Positions 1 through 7,936 of a DNA stretch of 12,799 nucleotides are shown piece after piece. Location: assembly GCA_017543725.1 (NCBI GenBank), contig JAFYFO010000181.1:1-12799 (forward strand). The letters run 5' to 3'. Position 1 is the stretch's first letter, and the number at the start of each line of letters is the position of its first letter. Origin of the DNA: Eubacterium sp. (GTDB lineage Bacteria > Bacillota > Clostridia > Oscillospirales > Acutalibacteraceae). The translations under genes and the position numbers were made by a program. Under the pieces are notes generated by a model. The model made no database searches. It had not been told where the DNA came from and saw nothing but the letters and a program-made list of their open reading frames with translations.

Positions 1-284
1 AAAACAACGTTATGGTCGCCGAATTTATAATCATAGTGGTGGGCAAGTTCTTCGGCGGGCGGAGCATCTTTCCAGTTCCACATATCAATCAGTTGATTAT
101 ACCAATCAACGCGATTAACATAGCCCCCCTTGCCCGTTACTCTCATATCCTCTTTGCAAACTTCTCTTTCTTCCTCGCTGAGTTCGGGTCTGAAAGTGTT
201 GAGAAATGTTTCCATATAATTTTCAAAAGCAAGAGTTCTGTCCTGCAGGGTTTCATCAAAATCAAATAATACTGCTTTTATCAT
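1..284 (-). CDS. HAD-superfamily hydrolase (phosphatase), C-terminus cut by window edge
   Basis: Ninety-four residues are visible from an ATG at 284. The N-terminus shows HAD motif I as DFDET, with nucleophile Asp8 and general acid/base Asp10, preceded by a hydrophobic beta strand (IKAVLF). An acidic helical cap region follows (residues about 17-90). Motifs II to IV lie beyond base 1, so the substrate cannot be read. An AAGGA sequence lies about 10 bases upstream, and the gene starts inside the end of ribF with a 23-base overlap, so it is the next gene of the operon and probably translationally coupled. HAD phosphatases act on small phosphorylated metabolites. A link to flavin nucleotides is suggested only by position. 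The family call is firm; the function is open. Confidence 0.85.
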   Translation of the reverse strand, partial: MIKAVLFDFDETLQDRTLAFENYMETFLNTFRPELSEEEREVCKEDMRVTGKGGYVNRVDWYNQLIDMWNWKDAPPAEELAHHYDYKFGDHNVV

Positions 285-1065
285 TTTCAATCTGTTCCTT
301 TAATTCCCGTACGGAAGAAAACTTCTTTTCTTCCCTGATGTATCTGAGCAATTCGATTCTGAGAGTTTTGCCGTAAACATCTTTATCAAAATCAAGAATA
401 TGGCTTTCGCTCATAGGTTCATCAAGCCTGAAACTCGGACGGATTCCGATATTGCTCAGCGCTTTATATTCCCTGCCGCCGATAAAAGCGCGGCTTTCAT
501 AAACTCCGAATTTCGGAACAGCAAGACCCTCAGGCAGTTTTTGATTAACCGTTGGAAAACCGATGGTTCTTCCTCTTCTGTCTCCGCCGATAACTTCGCT
601 TTCAAAAGTGAAATTATATCCGAGCATTTTATTTGCGTCTTCGATATTTCCCTCTCTGACGCATTTTCTTATTCTTGAAGAACTGATTGGCTCGCCCTTG
701 TAATCAAGATGCTCAAGAATTCTGACCCAGATATCTTTTTCTTCAAGATACTTTCTTAAATCAAGCGCGCTCCAGAGCGCATTTTTCCCGAAACGAAAAT
801 TAAACCCGCATAAAATCATCTGCGCGCCGAGTTCGTCTATCAGAATATTTTGAATAAAATCTTCGCCGCTCATATTTTTAAGGCTTTCAAAATCGGCAAA
901 AACCGCATTTTTATAGCGCCTTTCAAAAATACTTTTCTGAAGAAGCGAAAATCTGTTATTAACGCAGTAGATAACAACATTTTCAGCGCCTGTTGCAACC
1001 GTTTTGTGCGCGAGGTGCATACCGTCGAAATCGCCGAGCGCTATTGCTTTTCTCTTTGTTTTCAT
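262..1065 (-). CDS. ribF: Bifunctional riboflavin kinase/FAD synthetase (short form)
   Basis: RibF phosphorylates riboflavin to FMN and then adenylylates FMN to FAD in the cytoplasm. The FAD synthetase half shows the nucleotidyltransferase motif GDFDGMHLAH (residues 11-20), GFNFRFGKNA (87-96) and SSSRIR (128-133). The riboflavin kinase half shows RRGRTIGFPTVN (163-174) and the region of the catalytic glutamate at SESHILDFDKDVYG (Glu220). At 267 residues it is shorter than the usual 305-315. The lost length lies in the N-terminal half, where the usual TFxPHP segment is not recognisable between residues 25 and 50. The start ATG is 4 bases after the truB stop, with AGGTAG just upstream overlapping that stop. 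The C-terminal kinase module is typical, so the protein is probably at least a flavokinase. Confidence 0.93.
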   Translation of the reverse strand: MKTKRKAIALGDFDGMHLAHKTVATGAENVVIYCVNNRFSLLQKSIFERRYKNAVFADFESLKNMSGEDFIQNILIDELGAQMILCGFNFRFGKNALWSALDLRKYLEEKDIWVRILEHLDYKGEPISSSRIRKCVREGNIEDANKMLGYNFTFESEVIGGDRRGRTIGFPTVNQKLPEGLAVPKFGVYESRAFIGGREYKALSNIGIRPSFRLDEPMSESHILDFDKDVYGKTLRIELLRYIREEKKFSSVRELKEQIENDKSSII

Positions 1066-1069
1066 TATT

Positions 1070-1960
1070 CTACCTGTTTATAAGCAAACGAAGAACCCTG
1101 AGTTCTTCGTTTTCGTTTTTTGCAAGACCTAAAAATCTGTTGTCAAAGGAATAAACCGCGCATATTCCGCCTGCTTCGGGAGGATTTTTAACTCTTTTGA
1201 TATCAAGCGCTCCGCCGTTTGAAAAGCGCTTTGTTTGCGCCTCGGAAACCGAAACCCTATGATAATCTTCAAAAACCCTTTCAAGATTGAAAACAAGGCC
1301 GTTAAAACCTTCGCTTTTGTTTTTTCTCTCCTGAAGTTCGGCAAGCGATATGCAGTCTTTTAATTCAAATCCGCAGGCGAGAGTTCTTCTCAGCGCAGTC
1401 ATAACTGCGCCGCAGCCGAGTTTTTCGCCGATATCGCCGATAAGCGAGCGGATATATGTTCCTTTCGAGCAAACAACATCAATTGTGTATTCATTGCCCT
1501 TGCAATTTATCAAATCAAGTTTTTTTATTTCAATTTCGCAGGGCTTTCGCTCTATTTCAATTCCCTGCCTTGCCAAATCATAGAGGCGCTGTCCGTCAAC
1601 GGTTTTCGCGCTGAACATCGGCGGATACTGAAACTGAACGCCGATAAATTCACCGAGAACTTTCAAAACATCTTTTTCGCTTGCGCAAACTTCCCTTTCC
1701 TGCAAAACCTTTCCGGTTATATCAAGAGTATCGGTTGTTTTTCCGAGAAGAAAAGTTGCGCGGTAGCCCTTATCGCTGCTTGGCAGATAGTCAAGGAACT
1801 TTGTTGCCCCGCCGAGCATAACAGGCAAAACCCCCGTCGCCATCGGGTCGAGAGTTCCTGTGTGACCTGCCTTTTTTTCGCCGAGAATTCCGCGAACTTT
1901 CGCAACAACGCCAAAGGAGGTTATATCCTCATCTTTATCAATGCATATAATTCCGTTCAT
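1070..1960 (-). CDS. truB: tRNA pseudouridine(55) synthase
   Basis: TruB isomerises uridine 55 in the T-loop of tRNAs to pseudouridine and also acts as a tRNA folding chaperone. The catalytic motif GHTGTLDPMATG is present, with nucleophile Asp38. The N-terminus (NGIICIDKDEDITS) and the later GTYIRSLIGDIGEKLG stretch (about 166-181) are typical of the family. The protein is 296 residues, close to the family norm, with a C-terminal PUA-like portion. The ATG at 1960 lies 6 bases after the nrnA stop and has no clear Shine-Dalgarno sequence, so translation probably depends on coupling to nrnA. ribF follows 4 bases downstream. Confidence 0.97.
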   Translation of the reverse strand: MNGIICIDKDEDITSFGVVAKVRGILGEKKAGHTGTLDPMATGVLPVMLGGATKFLDYLPSSDKGYRATFLLGKTTDTLDITGKVLQEREVCASEKDVLKVLGEFIGVQFQYPPMFSAKTVDGQRLYDLARQGIEIERKPCEIEIKKLDLINCKGNEYTIDVVCSKGTYIRSLIGDIGEKLGCGAVMTALRRTLACGFELKDCISLAELQERKNKSEGFNGLVFNLERVFEDYHRVSVSEAQTKRFSNGGALDIKRVKNPPEAGGICAVYSFDNRFLGLAKNENEELRVLRLLINR

Positions 1961-1966
1961 AATCGC

Positions 1967-2914
1967 TTATTTAAGGAGTTCTTCGCATCTTGCGATAAGT
2001 TGTTTCTTTGCTTCTTCAACAGAACATTCAAATCTGCAAGCCGCAGCCTGCTTATGTCCGCCGCCGCCGAAAAGCGCCGCAAGTTTTGCCGCGTCAACGC
2101 TTTCATATGTTCTTATCGAGCATTTACATTCGCCGTTTGACTTTTCCTTGATTGTAAGCCCGATTTCAACGCCCTCAACCTGCCTTGTGAGCGGCGGAAT
2201 TGCTTCCGTATCCTGCTCGGTTGCGCCTGTTTTTTCATACATTTCCTGAGTTACGCTTATAACGCAAACCCTGTCTTGACAGAAAAACTGCATTGAATCA
2301 ATCGCAAGGCGCTCCATAGCGGCATAAGCCTTTGTTTTTGTTTCAAACATAACGCGGTTGATTTTTCCGTTATCCGCACCGCATTCAACAAGTTCGGCAG
2401 CCGCCCTGAATGTTTTTTCGGTTGTGCTTGCATATTTGAAACAGCCCGTATCGGTTGTTATTCCCGTGAAGAGATAATCGGCAATCGCTTTATCAATCGA
2501 AACGCCGAGCGCCTTTATAACTTCAAGAACGGTTTCGCAAGCCGCAGCGGCATTTCCGTCGAGCAAAAGATATTTTGCATACTGCGAATTTGAATTATGA
2601 TGGTCTATGCACAAATCAATGCGCTTTTCATATTTTTCGCATATATCGCCGAGAAGATTCGGCGTTGCAACATCAACGCTGACAACAAATTCCTCTTCAA
2701 AGTCAACCGTTTCGGGCTTTTCGAAAATCTCAAAATGTTTTGAAGGGATTTCATCCGCGCAAAGTATTCTTGCTTTTTTGCCGAGCCTGAGAAGCGCGCT
2801 GCAAAGGGCAAAGCCCGAGCCGAGAGTGTCTCCGTCTGGATGAGCATGGCAAAGAACAAGGATATTATCCTGCTCTTTCAACATATCTGCACATTGTTTA
2901 ACATTAATTTTCAT
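1967..2914 (-). CDS. nrnA: DHH/DHHA1 phosphoesterase, NrnA type (nanoRNase / pAp phosphatase)
   Basis: NrnA-type enzymes degrade 2-5 nt RNAs and dephosphorylate 3'-phosphoadenosine 5'-phosphate using Mn2+. Visible metal motifs in order are HAHPDGD (residues 23-29), the Asp of VSVDVATP, DHHNSN, and the Asp of TDTGCFKY. The DHHA1 domain ends with GGGGHKQAAACRF near the C-terminus. The length of 315 residues fits. I chose the ATG at 2914 because GAGGA lies 9 bases upstream; it overlaps the end of rbfA by 11 bases. A longer reading from a TTG at 2938 is in frame but less likely. Location between rbfA and truB is the usual Firmicute arrangement. Which substrate dominates in vivo cannot be read from sequence. 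Confidence 0.94.
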   Translation of the reverse strand: MKINVKQCADMLKEQDNILVLCHAHPDGDTLGSGFALCSALLRLGKKARILCADEIPSKHFEIFEKPETVDFEEEFVVSVDVATPNLLGDICEKYEKRIDLCIDHHNSNSQYAKYLLLDGNAAAACETVLEVIKALGVSIDKAIADYLFTGITTDTGCFKYASTTEKTFRAAAELVECGADNGKINRVMFETKTKAYAAMERLAIDSMQFFCQDRVCVISVTQEMYEKTGATEQDTEAIPPLTRQVEGVEIGLTIKEKSNGECKCSIRTYESVDAAKLAALFGGGGHKQAAACRFECSVEEAKKQLIARCEELLK

Positions 2915-3269
2915 CTTCTGTTTCCTCGGGTATATCAAGTGAGTTCAGTTTTGCAAAAAGGTCGAACCCCTTTTCGATTGAATCGTCTGCAATAAATTTA
3001 AGTTCGGGAGTTTTTCTCAGGTGGAGCGAGGAAGAAAGGCGCTTTCTGATAAATCCCGAAGCAGCCTTTAAGCCTTTAACGGATTCCTTTGCCTTTTCAA
3101 TTCCCGCTATATCGCTGATATAAATCTTCGCATAACTCAAATCATTGCTGACATCAACTTTAACAACGCTTATCATATCGCTCACTCTCGGGTCTTTAAC
3201 CTCTCTGAGAATATGAATAAGTTCTCTTTTGATATCCTCTGTTATTCTGTCTATTCTGTAACCTGGCAA
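2904..3269 (-). CDS. rbfA: 30S ribosome-binding factor A
   Basis: RbfA binds pre-30S subunits and assists maturation of the 5' end of 16S rRNA, and is important in the cold. The protein (about 121 residues) has the typical start GYRIDRITEDIKRELIHIL, the KDPRVSDMISVVKVDVSNDL core and the LHLRKTPELKFIADDSIEKG segment of the family's KH-like fold. A TTG at 3269, preceded by GAGGTGATAATT, is the best start. A GTG at 3278 inside that Shine-Dalgarno region is the alternative. It lies 86 bases after infB across a repeat-bearing gap, and its end overlaps nrnA by 11 bases. Confidence 0.95.
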   Translation of the reverse strand: MPGYRIDRITEDIKRELIHILREVKDPRVSDMISVVKVDVSNDLSYAKIYISDIAGIEKAKESVKGLKAASGFIRKRLSSSLHLRKTPELKFIADDSIEKGFDLFAKLNSLDIPEETEDEN

Positions 3270-3299
3270 AATTATCACCTCAAATTATGAAATACAATC

Positions 3300-3320
3300 G
3301 GGCGTGGGCATCGCCCACCC
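3300..3320. repeat. GC-rich intergenic hairpin between infB and rbfA
   Basis: GTGGGC (3304-3309) pairs with GCCCAC (3313-3318) around a 3-base loop, and GG/CC extends it past a single bulged C at 3303. There is no T-tract on either side, so it is not a normal intrinsic terminator. In the operon mRNA the hairpin would sit between the infB stop and the rbfA ribosome binding site. It directly abuts a set of 7-base repeats, and the two together look like a dispersed intergenic element. Possible roles are mRNA processing or stability; none is shown. Confidence 0.7.
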
Positions 3321-3323
3321 TCA

Positions 3324-3358
3324 ATTCGTAATTCGTAACTCGTAATTCGTAATTGTTA
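3324..3358. repeat. Tandem heptanucleotide repeat, five units of ATTCGTA type
   Basis: Five consecutive 7-base units run ATTCGTA, ATTCGTA, ACTCGTA, ATTCGTA, ATTGTTA. Three are identical, one has a single change, and the last is degenerate and contains the infB stop codon (TTA on this strand). Similar short tandem repeats are known in intergenic DNA of several bacteria, notably as heptameric repeats in cyanobacteria. Whether this one is repeated elsewhere in this genome cannot be seen here. Together with the adjacent hairpin it fills nearly the whole infB-rbfA gap. Confidence 0.85.
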
Positions 3359-5715
3359 ATCGCGATATTCTTCAACTATATACGCCTCAAAGATATCGCC
3401 CTGCTGAATATCGTCGAAATCCTTGAGAGAAATACCGCATTCATATCCCGATGAAACTTCCTTAACCTCATCTTTGAATCTCTTGAGGTTTGCAAGTTCA
3501 ACATCGGCAATCTGCTTTCCGCCGCGGATAATGCGAACCTTGCAGTTTCTCTTAATCGTTCCCGAAGTAACGATTGAGCCTGCGATAGTTCCTGCCGAAG
3601 AAATCTTATAAACTTCGCGGACTTCAGCCTCACCCGTGTCAACATCACGGTATTTCGGCGCTCTCATTCCGCGCATTGCGTTTTCAATATCTTCAATAGC
3701 ATCATAAATGATATTATATGTTTTAATCTCAATGCCGTCCCTCTCTGCAATATCCTTTGCAATCGGGTCAACATCAACAGCGAAACCAACAATAATTGCG
3801 TTTGAAGCGTTTGCAAGCATAACATCGCTTTCATTAACTGTTCCGACTGCGCCGTGGATAATCTTAACGCGAACTTCGTCGTTTTCGATTTTAAGAAGCG
3901 ATTGCTTAACCGCCTCAACGGAGCCCTGAACATCCGCTTTAACAATTATATTGAGTTCTTTCATTTCGCCGTCCTGAAGAGTATCAAACAAGGTGTCAAG
4001 GGTAACTTTCTGGAACGCCTTGAATTCTTCTTCCTTAGCCTCTTCCTTACGCTGTTCAACAAGACGGCGCGCAAGTTTTTCATCGGAAACGGCGTTGAAA
4101 AGGTCGCCGCTCATCGGAGCCGCGTCAAGTCCCATAATTTCAACGGGAACGGAAGGACCTGCGCTGTTTATCTTTTTGCCCTGGTAATCCGTCATAGCGC
4201 GAACTTTACCGACTGCGGTTCCTGCGATAATGATATCGCCCGCTTTAAGAGTTCCGTTCTGAACAAGAAGGGTTGCGATAGGACCTCTGCCCTTATCGAG
4301 TTTTGCTTCAATAACAACACCTTTTGCACTTCTGTCGGGATTTGCTTTGAGTTCGCTCATTTCCGCAACAAGATTGATGGTTTCAAGAAGTTTATCAATT
4401 CCCATTTTTGTTTTTGCGGAAACGGGAACGCAGATAACATTTCCGCCCCATTCTTCGGGAACGAGTTCATGCTCGGTTAACTGCTGCATAACTCTGTCGG
4501 GATTTGCGCCTTCCTTATCCATTTTGTTTATTGCAACAATGATTTCAACTCCTGCCGCTCTTGCGTGGTTTATAGCCTCGATTGTCTGGGGCATAATTCC
4601 GTCGTCCGCTGCAACAACAAGAACTGCGATATCCGTTGCCATTGCGCCCTTGCACGCATTGAAGTGAATGCGGCGTGACCGGGAGTATCAAGGAAGGTTA
4701 TTTTTGAATTATCGGCAAGAGTAACCTGATAAGCGCCGATAGCCTGAGTTATTCCGCCTGCTTCTGTTGAAGTTACTGAAGTGTTTCTTATAGCGTCAAG
4801 GATTGAAGTTTTACCGTGGTCAACATGGCCCATAACGCAAACAACGGGCGGACGCTGAACAGCATTATCGTCGTTTTCAACTTCTTCCTCGATAATCTGC
4901 TCTTCAATCGAGATAACAACTTCTTTTTCAACCTTTGCGCCGAGTTCCGTTGCAACGATTTCCGCTGTATCGTAGTCGATAACTTCGTTAACCGTTACCA
5001 TCATACCGAGTTTCATAAGTTCCTTGATAACTTCGTTTGCGGTCATACGGAGAAGCGAAGCAAGTTCACCAACGGTTATTTCATCGCCGACAGATATTTT
5101 AATTTGCTGTTTCTTTCTCTGCTCGGCAATACGGGCAAGGCGCTGAGCCTCTGTTTCTCTCTTCTTTGAATGAGGTTTCTTTTTGTTGTACTGCTTTGAT
5201 TTCTGATTGAGTTTCTGCTTTTTCTGATTATCGTTATAATTGCTTGCAGGCGCAATATCCTCATATTTCTGATTGTATTTTTCAAGGTCAACCGTGTTTG
5301 CTCTTGTGTCTATACGGCGAGCCTCGCCTTTAGTTCTTGCCTGGGGAGCCTGGGTTGCCTTTTTCTTCGCTTTTTCTTCAGCGCGCTTTGCAGCCTGCTC
5401 AGCCATCTGAAGAATCGCCGCCTGACTCTGATGCTTCTTGCTCTTTGAATCCTCTTTCGGCTTTGCTTCCTTCTTCGGCTTTGCTTCTTTCTTTTTATCG
5501 TCTGTTTCAGCCTTTTTGCTTGCAAAGTATTCGTCAAAATTTGCAAAAGCGTTATCCTGGGTTATTTTATCAAACAAAACATTGAGTTCGTTTTCCTCAA
5601 GAACCGTGTTGGCGGTTTTTTTGCCCTCGCAGTATTTTGCAAGCGTTTCAATTATTTCTTTATTTTGTTTTCCGAAGTCTTTTGCAACATCGGAAACCTT
5701 AACTTTAATCACCAT
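3356..5715 (-). CDS. infB: Translation initiation factor IF-2, with an apparent one-base frameshift
   Basis: IF2 is the GTPase that brings fMet-tRNA to the 30S subunit and promotes subunit joining. The 5' part encodes a [13 protein letters not shown]-terminal domain, a Lys/Ala/Glu-rich linker (about residues 65-205), a second IF2-N domain, and the G domain with GHVDHGKT (about 296-303) and DTPGH (about 343-347). It then goes out of frame near 4647-4649. The 3' part continues in another frame from [14 protein letters not shown], with NKMD (G4) and the C-terminal beta-barrel domains, and ends EEYRD. Restoring one G gives about 788 residues, normal for the family. The start ATG at 5715 has AGGAGG 9 bases upstream and overlaps ylxQ by 11 bases. 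As written, the G domain is split between frames and neither half could work. Since infB is essential, a sequence error is the simplest explanation. Confidence 0.93.
4647..4649 (-). other. infB: Frameshift point in infB (one G missing from a G run)
   Basis: On the coding strand the bases read CGT GCA AGG GCG CAA TGG, giving RARAQW. Other IF2 proteins have RARG followed by a short linker and [13 protein letters not shown]. Adding one G to the GGG run gives CGT GCA AGG GGC GCA ATG GCA ACG GAT (RARGAMATD) and joins both parts into one perfect reading frame. The flanking bases do not form a canonical X XXY YYZ slippery heptamer, so programmed shifting is not supported. A homopolymer indel in sequencing or assembly fits best; a genuine mutation would be expected to be lethal unless there is a second infB. 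Confidence 0.88.
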
Positions 5716-6046
5716 GAGCAACTACCTCCTGATTGATTTTTTCAATATTGATTAGTTCTTCTATTCTATGCGAAAAATTTTCATCGTTAACCGTTATAAC
5801 TCCCGCTTTATATCCAAGAGCGCCGTGAATATCGCTTATTGTTTCATCAATGCATAAAACAGGGATATCCGCGCCCGAGCAGGCTCTTTCAAATTCTTCT
5901 GCAAGGCGCTTTGAAACATCGCTTGCAAGAATAAGAATTTTTGCCTTTTTCTCTTTAACGGCTTTCAGCGCCATATCGTGGCCCATTGAAAGTTTTCCCG
6001 CTCTGCGAGCCATACCGAGAAGCGATAAATATTTTTTATTCTGCAT
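5705..6046 (-). CDS. ylxQ: YlxQ, L7Ae/L30e/Gadd45-type RNA-binding protein
   Basis: This is a 113-residue protein of the ribosomal L7Ae family, which binds kink-turn RNA. The N-terminus [20 protein letters not shown] and the following [20 protein letters not shown] are the characteristic YlxQ signature, with the GxxxxxxAxKxxKAxLVILAxD pattern of L7Ae proteins. It sits between ylxR and infB as in most Firmicutes. Its ATG overlaps the end of ylxR by 11 bases and its own end overlaps infB. The tail after residue 95 is acidic and specific to this organism. The cellular role of YlxQ is not well established; RNA or ribosome binding is the family-based expectation. Confidence 0.93.
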   Translation of the reverse strand: MQNKKYLSLLGMARRAGKLSMGHDMALKAVKEKKAKILILASDVSKRLAEEFERACSGADIPVLCIDETISDIHGALGYKAGVITVNDENFSHRIEELINIEKINQEVVAHGD

Positions 6047-6305
6047 AACTTATTTCTTCTTCCATTTTTTCATAGACTTCGGCGTCTATCGGCATATCAA
6101 ACGCCCTTTCAAAAGCCTTTTTCTTTCTCGCTTTTTTAAGACATTCGGCGTTTTTGCAAACATATGCCCCCCTGCCCGCTTTCTTGCCTGTTAAATCAAG
6201 GCTTATTTCGCCTTCCTTTGATTTAACAACACGGACAAGAGTTCTTTTATCAAACATTTCGCCGCAGCCCGTGCACATCCTCATAGGAATTTTTTTCGGC
6301 TTCAT
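6036..6305 (-). CDS. ylxR: YlxR (DUF448) nucleic-acid-binding protein
   Basis: The 89-residue basic protein shows the family's RMCTGCGEMFDKRTLVRVV start and the signature GRGAY (residues 44-48). Four cysteines at 11, 14, 50 and 55 (CxxC and CxxxxC) could bind a metal; the second pair occurs only in some members. YlxR is linked to RNA binding and, in some bacteria, to transcription regulation and RNase P; none of this can be confirmed here. The ATG at 6305 follows the nusA stop by 3 bases, with GAGGGTTAAT overlapping the nusA end as ribosome binding site. Confidence 0.94.
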   Translation of the reverse strand: MKPKKIPMRMCTGCGEMFDKRTLVRVVKSKEGEISLDLTGKKAGRGAYVCKNAECLKKARKKKAFERAFDMPIDAEVYEKMEEEISYAE

Positions 6306-6308
6306 ATA

Positions 6309-7358
6309 TTAACCCTCGTAAAATCCCGATTCGGGCTTGATATCAATTTTCCAGCCTGTTAATTTTGCCGCAAGGCGAACATTCTGACCCTTGTTTCCGA
6401 TTGCAAGAGAAAGTTTGTCGTCGGGAACTGTTGCTCTGCAGGATTTAGCGGCTTCGTCAAGGATTTCAACCTCAACAACATCCGAAGGCGCAAGCGCTTC
6501 GGAAACAAATGCCGACGGGTCTTCGCTGTATTTAACAATATCAATTTTTTCGCCGCCTAAAGCGTCAACAATATTTGAAACTCTCTGACCTCTCGGACCA
6601 ATACAAGCGCCGATTGGGTCAACATCTTCATCCTTTGAATAAACCGCAATCTTGGTTCTTGAACCTGCCTCACGGGCAACGCCTTTAATCTCGATTGTTC
6701 CGTCGAAAATTTCGGGAACTTCGCTTTCAAAAAGTCTGCGGACAAGACCGGGATGAGTTCTTGAAATCATAATTCTCGGTCTTTTTTCGCCCTCTTTGAT
6801 GCCGACAACAAAAATCTTTGTTATATCGCCTTCGCGGAGTTCTTCACCGGGAACCTGCTCTGTTTTGGGAAGCATTGCTTCGTTTTTGCCGATTTCAAGA
6901 GTTACATTTCCCGTTGTCGGGTCAACGCGCAAAACTTTTGCGGAAAGAAGTTCCTGATTCTTGCTCTGGAATTCCTGAAGCATCTGACCTCTTTCAGCCT
7001 CTTTGATACCCTGGCGGATAACATGCTTTGCGGTCTGAACAACAATTCTTCCGAAATCCTTTGTTTTAAGAGGAATATCAATCGTTTTTCCGACTTTTGC
7101 AGACTTGCGGATGAGTTGAGCCTGCTCAAGAGTTAAATCGGTATCGGGGTCTTCGATTTCCTCAACAACATTTTTTCTGATAAAAACTTTAATTTTCTGC
7201 TTTTCGGGGTCTATTTCGCAGTGAACGATATCTTTTCCGTTATAATTGCGCTTTGCCGCAACAATAATAGCGTCCGATATTTTCTGATAAAGATATTCTG
7301 CGGAAATACCTTTTTCAGCCTCAATCATTTTTACTGCTTCAAAAAATTCTTTACTCAT
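6309..7358 (-). CDS. nusA: Transcription termination/antitermination factor NusA
   Basis: NusA binds RNA polymerase and nascent RNA, stimulating pausing and intrinsic termination and taking part in rRNA antitermination. Domains visible in order are the N-terminal polymerase-binding domain (about 1-125), an S1 domain (about 135-200), KH1 with GACIGPRGQRVSNIV (GPRG about 254-257) and KH2 with LAIGNKGQNVRLAA (GNKG about 321-324). It is about 349 residues and ends after KH2, the Firmicute form without C-terminal acidic repeats. I use the ATG at 7358 because AGGTGA lies 8 bases upstream; a GTG at 7370 lies inside that site and is less likely. rimP is 24 bases upstream. Confidence 0.97.
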   Translation of the reverse strand: MSKEFFEAVKMIEAEKGISAEYLYQKISDAIIVAAKRNYNGKDIVHCEIDPEKQKIKVFIRKNVVEEIEDPDTDLTLEQAQLIRKSAKVGKTIDIPLKTKDFGRIVVQTAKHVIRQGIKEAERGQMLQEFQSKNQELLSAKVLRVDPTTGNVTLEIGKNEAMLPKTEQVPGEELREGDITKIFVVGIKEGEKRPRIMISRTHPGLVRRLFESEVPEIFDGTIEIKGVAREAGSRTKIAVYSKDEDVDPIGACIGPRGQRVSNIVDALGGEKIDIVKYSEDPSAFVSEALAPSDVVEVEILDEAAKSCRATVPDDKLSLAIGNKGQNVRLAAKLTGWKIDIKPESGFYEG

Positions 7359-7382
7359 TTTTCCAATCACCTTTTACCTTTC

Positions 7383-7862
7383 TTAAACAAAATCATTTAT
7401 ATCAAAGTCATCAAGTTTAACATAAACCGCGTCTTTTTTATCAAGAAGAAGTTCATTTCCGTCTTGCAGGATAACTTTTATTTTATTATCTTCAAACGCA
7501 TCAAGAACGCCTTTGAAATCGCGAACACCGTCTATCGCCCTTATGGTTCTGAGAAAAACCGCCGAGCCGATATATCTTTCAAAATGCTCTTTTCTAATCA
7601 GTTCTCTTTCAACACCGGGCGATGAAACCTCAAGAGTGTAACTCTGGGGAATCGGGTCTTCATCATCAAGGGGCTTTGTTATTGCGTGGGTTAAATCAAC
7701 GCAGTCGTCAATGCTGACGCCGCCCTCTTTATCAATGAAAATCCTGAGATACCAATCGCTTCCCTCTTTTGCAAAACGGATATCCCAGATTTCAAGCCCG
7801 AGTTCCTTTGCAAGGGGAGCAATAATTTCCTCAACTTTTTTAGTTGTGTTTGGTTTTGCCAT
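7383..7862 (-). CDS. rimP: Ribosome maturation factor RimP
   Basis: RimP binds free 30S subunits and is needed for efficient small-subunit assembly. The protein (about 159 residues) has the typical N-terminal alpha/beta domain with LGLEIWDIRFAKEGSDWYLRIFIDKEGGV and the family hallmark YTLEVSSPGVEREL near the middle, followed by an SH3-like C-terminal domain. It is the first gene of the operon. The ATG at 7862 has GGTGAG close upstream; a TTG at 7865 adjoins it. The leader from the predicted promoter is about 70 bases and contains a terminator-like hairpin. Confidence 0.96.
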   Translation of the reverse strand: MAKPNTTKKVEEIIAPLAKELGLEIWDIRFAKEGSDWYLRIFIDKEGGVSIDDCVDLTHAITKPLDDEDPIPQSYTLEVSSPGVERELIRKEHFERYIGSAVFLRTIRAIDGVRDFKGVLDAFEDNKIKVILQDGNELLLDKKDAVYVKLDDFDINDFV

Positions 7863-7879
7863 CAACTCACCGCCTTTAA

Positions 7880-7906
7880 CAAAAAGAAGCGGAGCGCTTG
7901 CTCCAC
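7880..7906 (-). terminator. Terminator-like hairpin in the rimP-nusA-infB leader (possible attenuator)
   Basis: On the minus strand GTGGAGC (7906-7900) pairs with GCTCCGC (7895-7889) around an AAGC loop, a 7-bp stem with one G-U pair. It is immediately followed by TTCTTTTTG (7888-7880). It lies about 25-50 bases after the predicted transcription start and just before the rimP ribosome binding site, so it cannot be the end of an upstream gene on this strand. The stem is short but GC-rich at its centre. Attenuation, perhaps NusA-responsive, is an inference from position. Confidence 0.55.
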
Positions 7907-7936
7907 CTCACTTTGGTTTATATTCTTACATTGCCT

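Noticed and set aside
1066..1069. FMN riboswitch before ribF
   Set aside because: Only 4 bases separate truB from ribF, and no RFN-type conserved sequence was seen.
3324..3358. Heptamer repeats as a CRISPR-like array
   Set aside because: Units are contiguous 7-base tandems with no spacers and no cas genes nearby.
3854..4480. Long open frame (208 codons) on the plus strand opposite infB
   Set aside because: It lies fully antisense to well-supported IF2 sequence, has no ribosome binding site or family resemblance, and its openness follows from the codon bias of the opposite strand.
4570..4642. Separate start of the 3' half of infB as an independent IF2 isoform
   Set aside because: The ATG at 4642 falls mid G domain, after the P-loop and DTPGH; the product would lack GTP binding. 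Known IF2 isoforms start before the G domain.
4630..4665. Programmed -1 frameshift in infB
   Set aside because: No X XXY YYZ slippery site, and IF2 genes are not known to need recoding; an indel in a G run explains it more simply.
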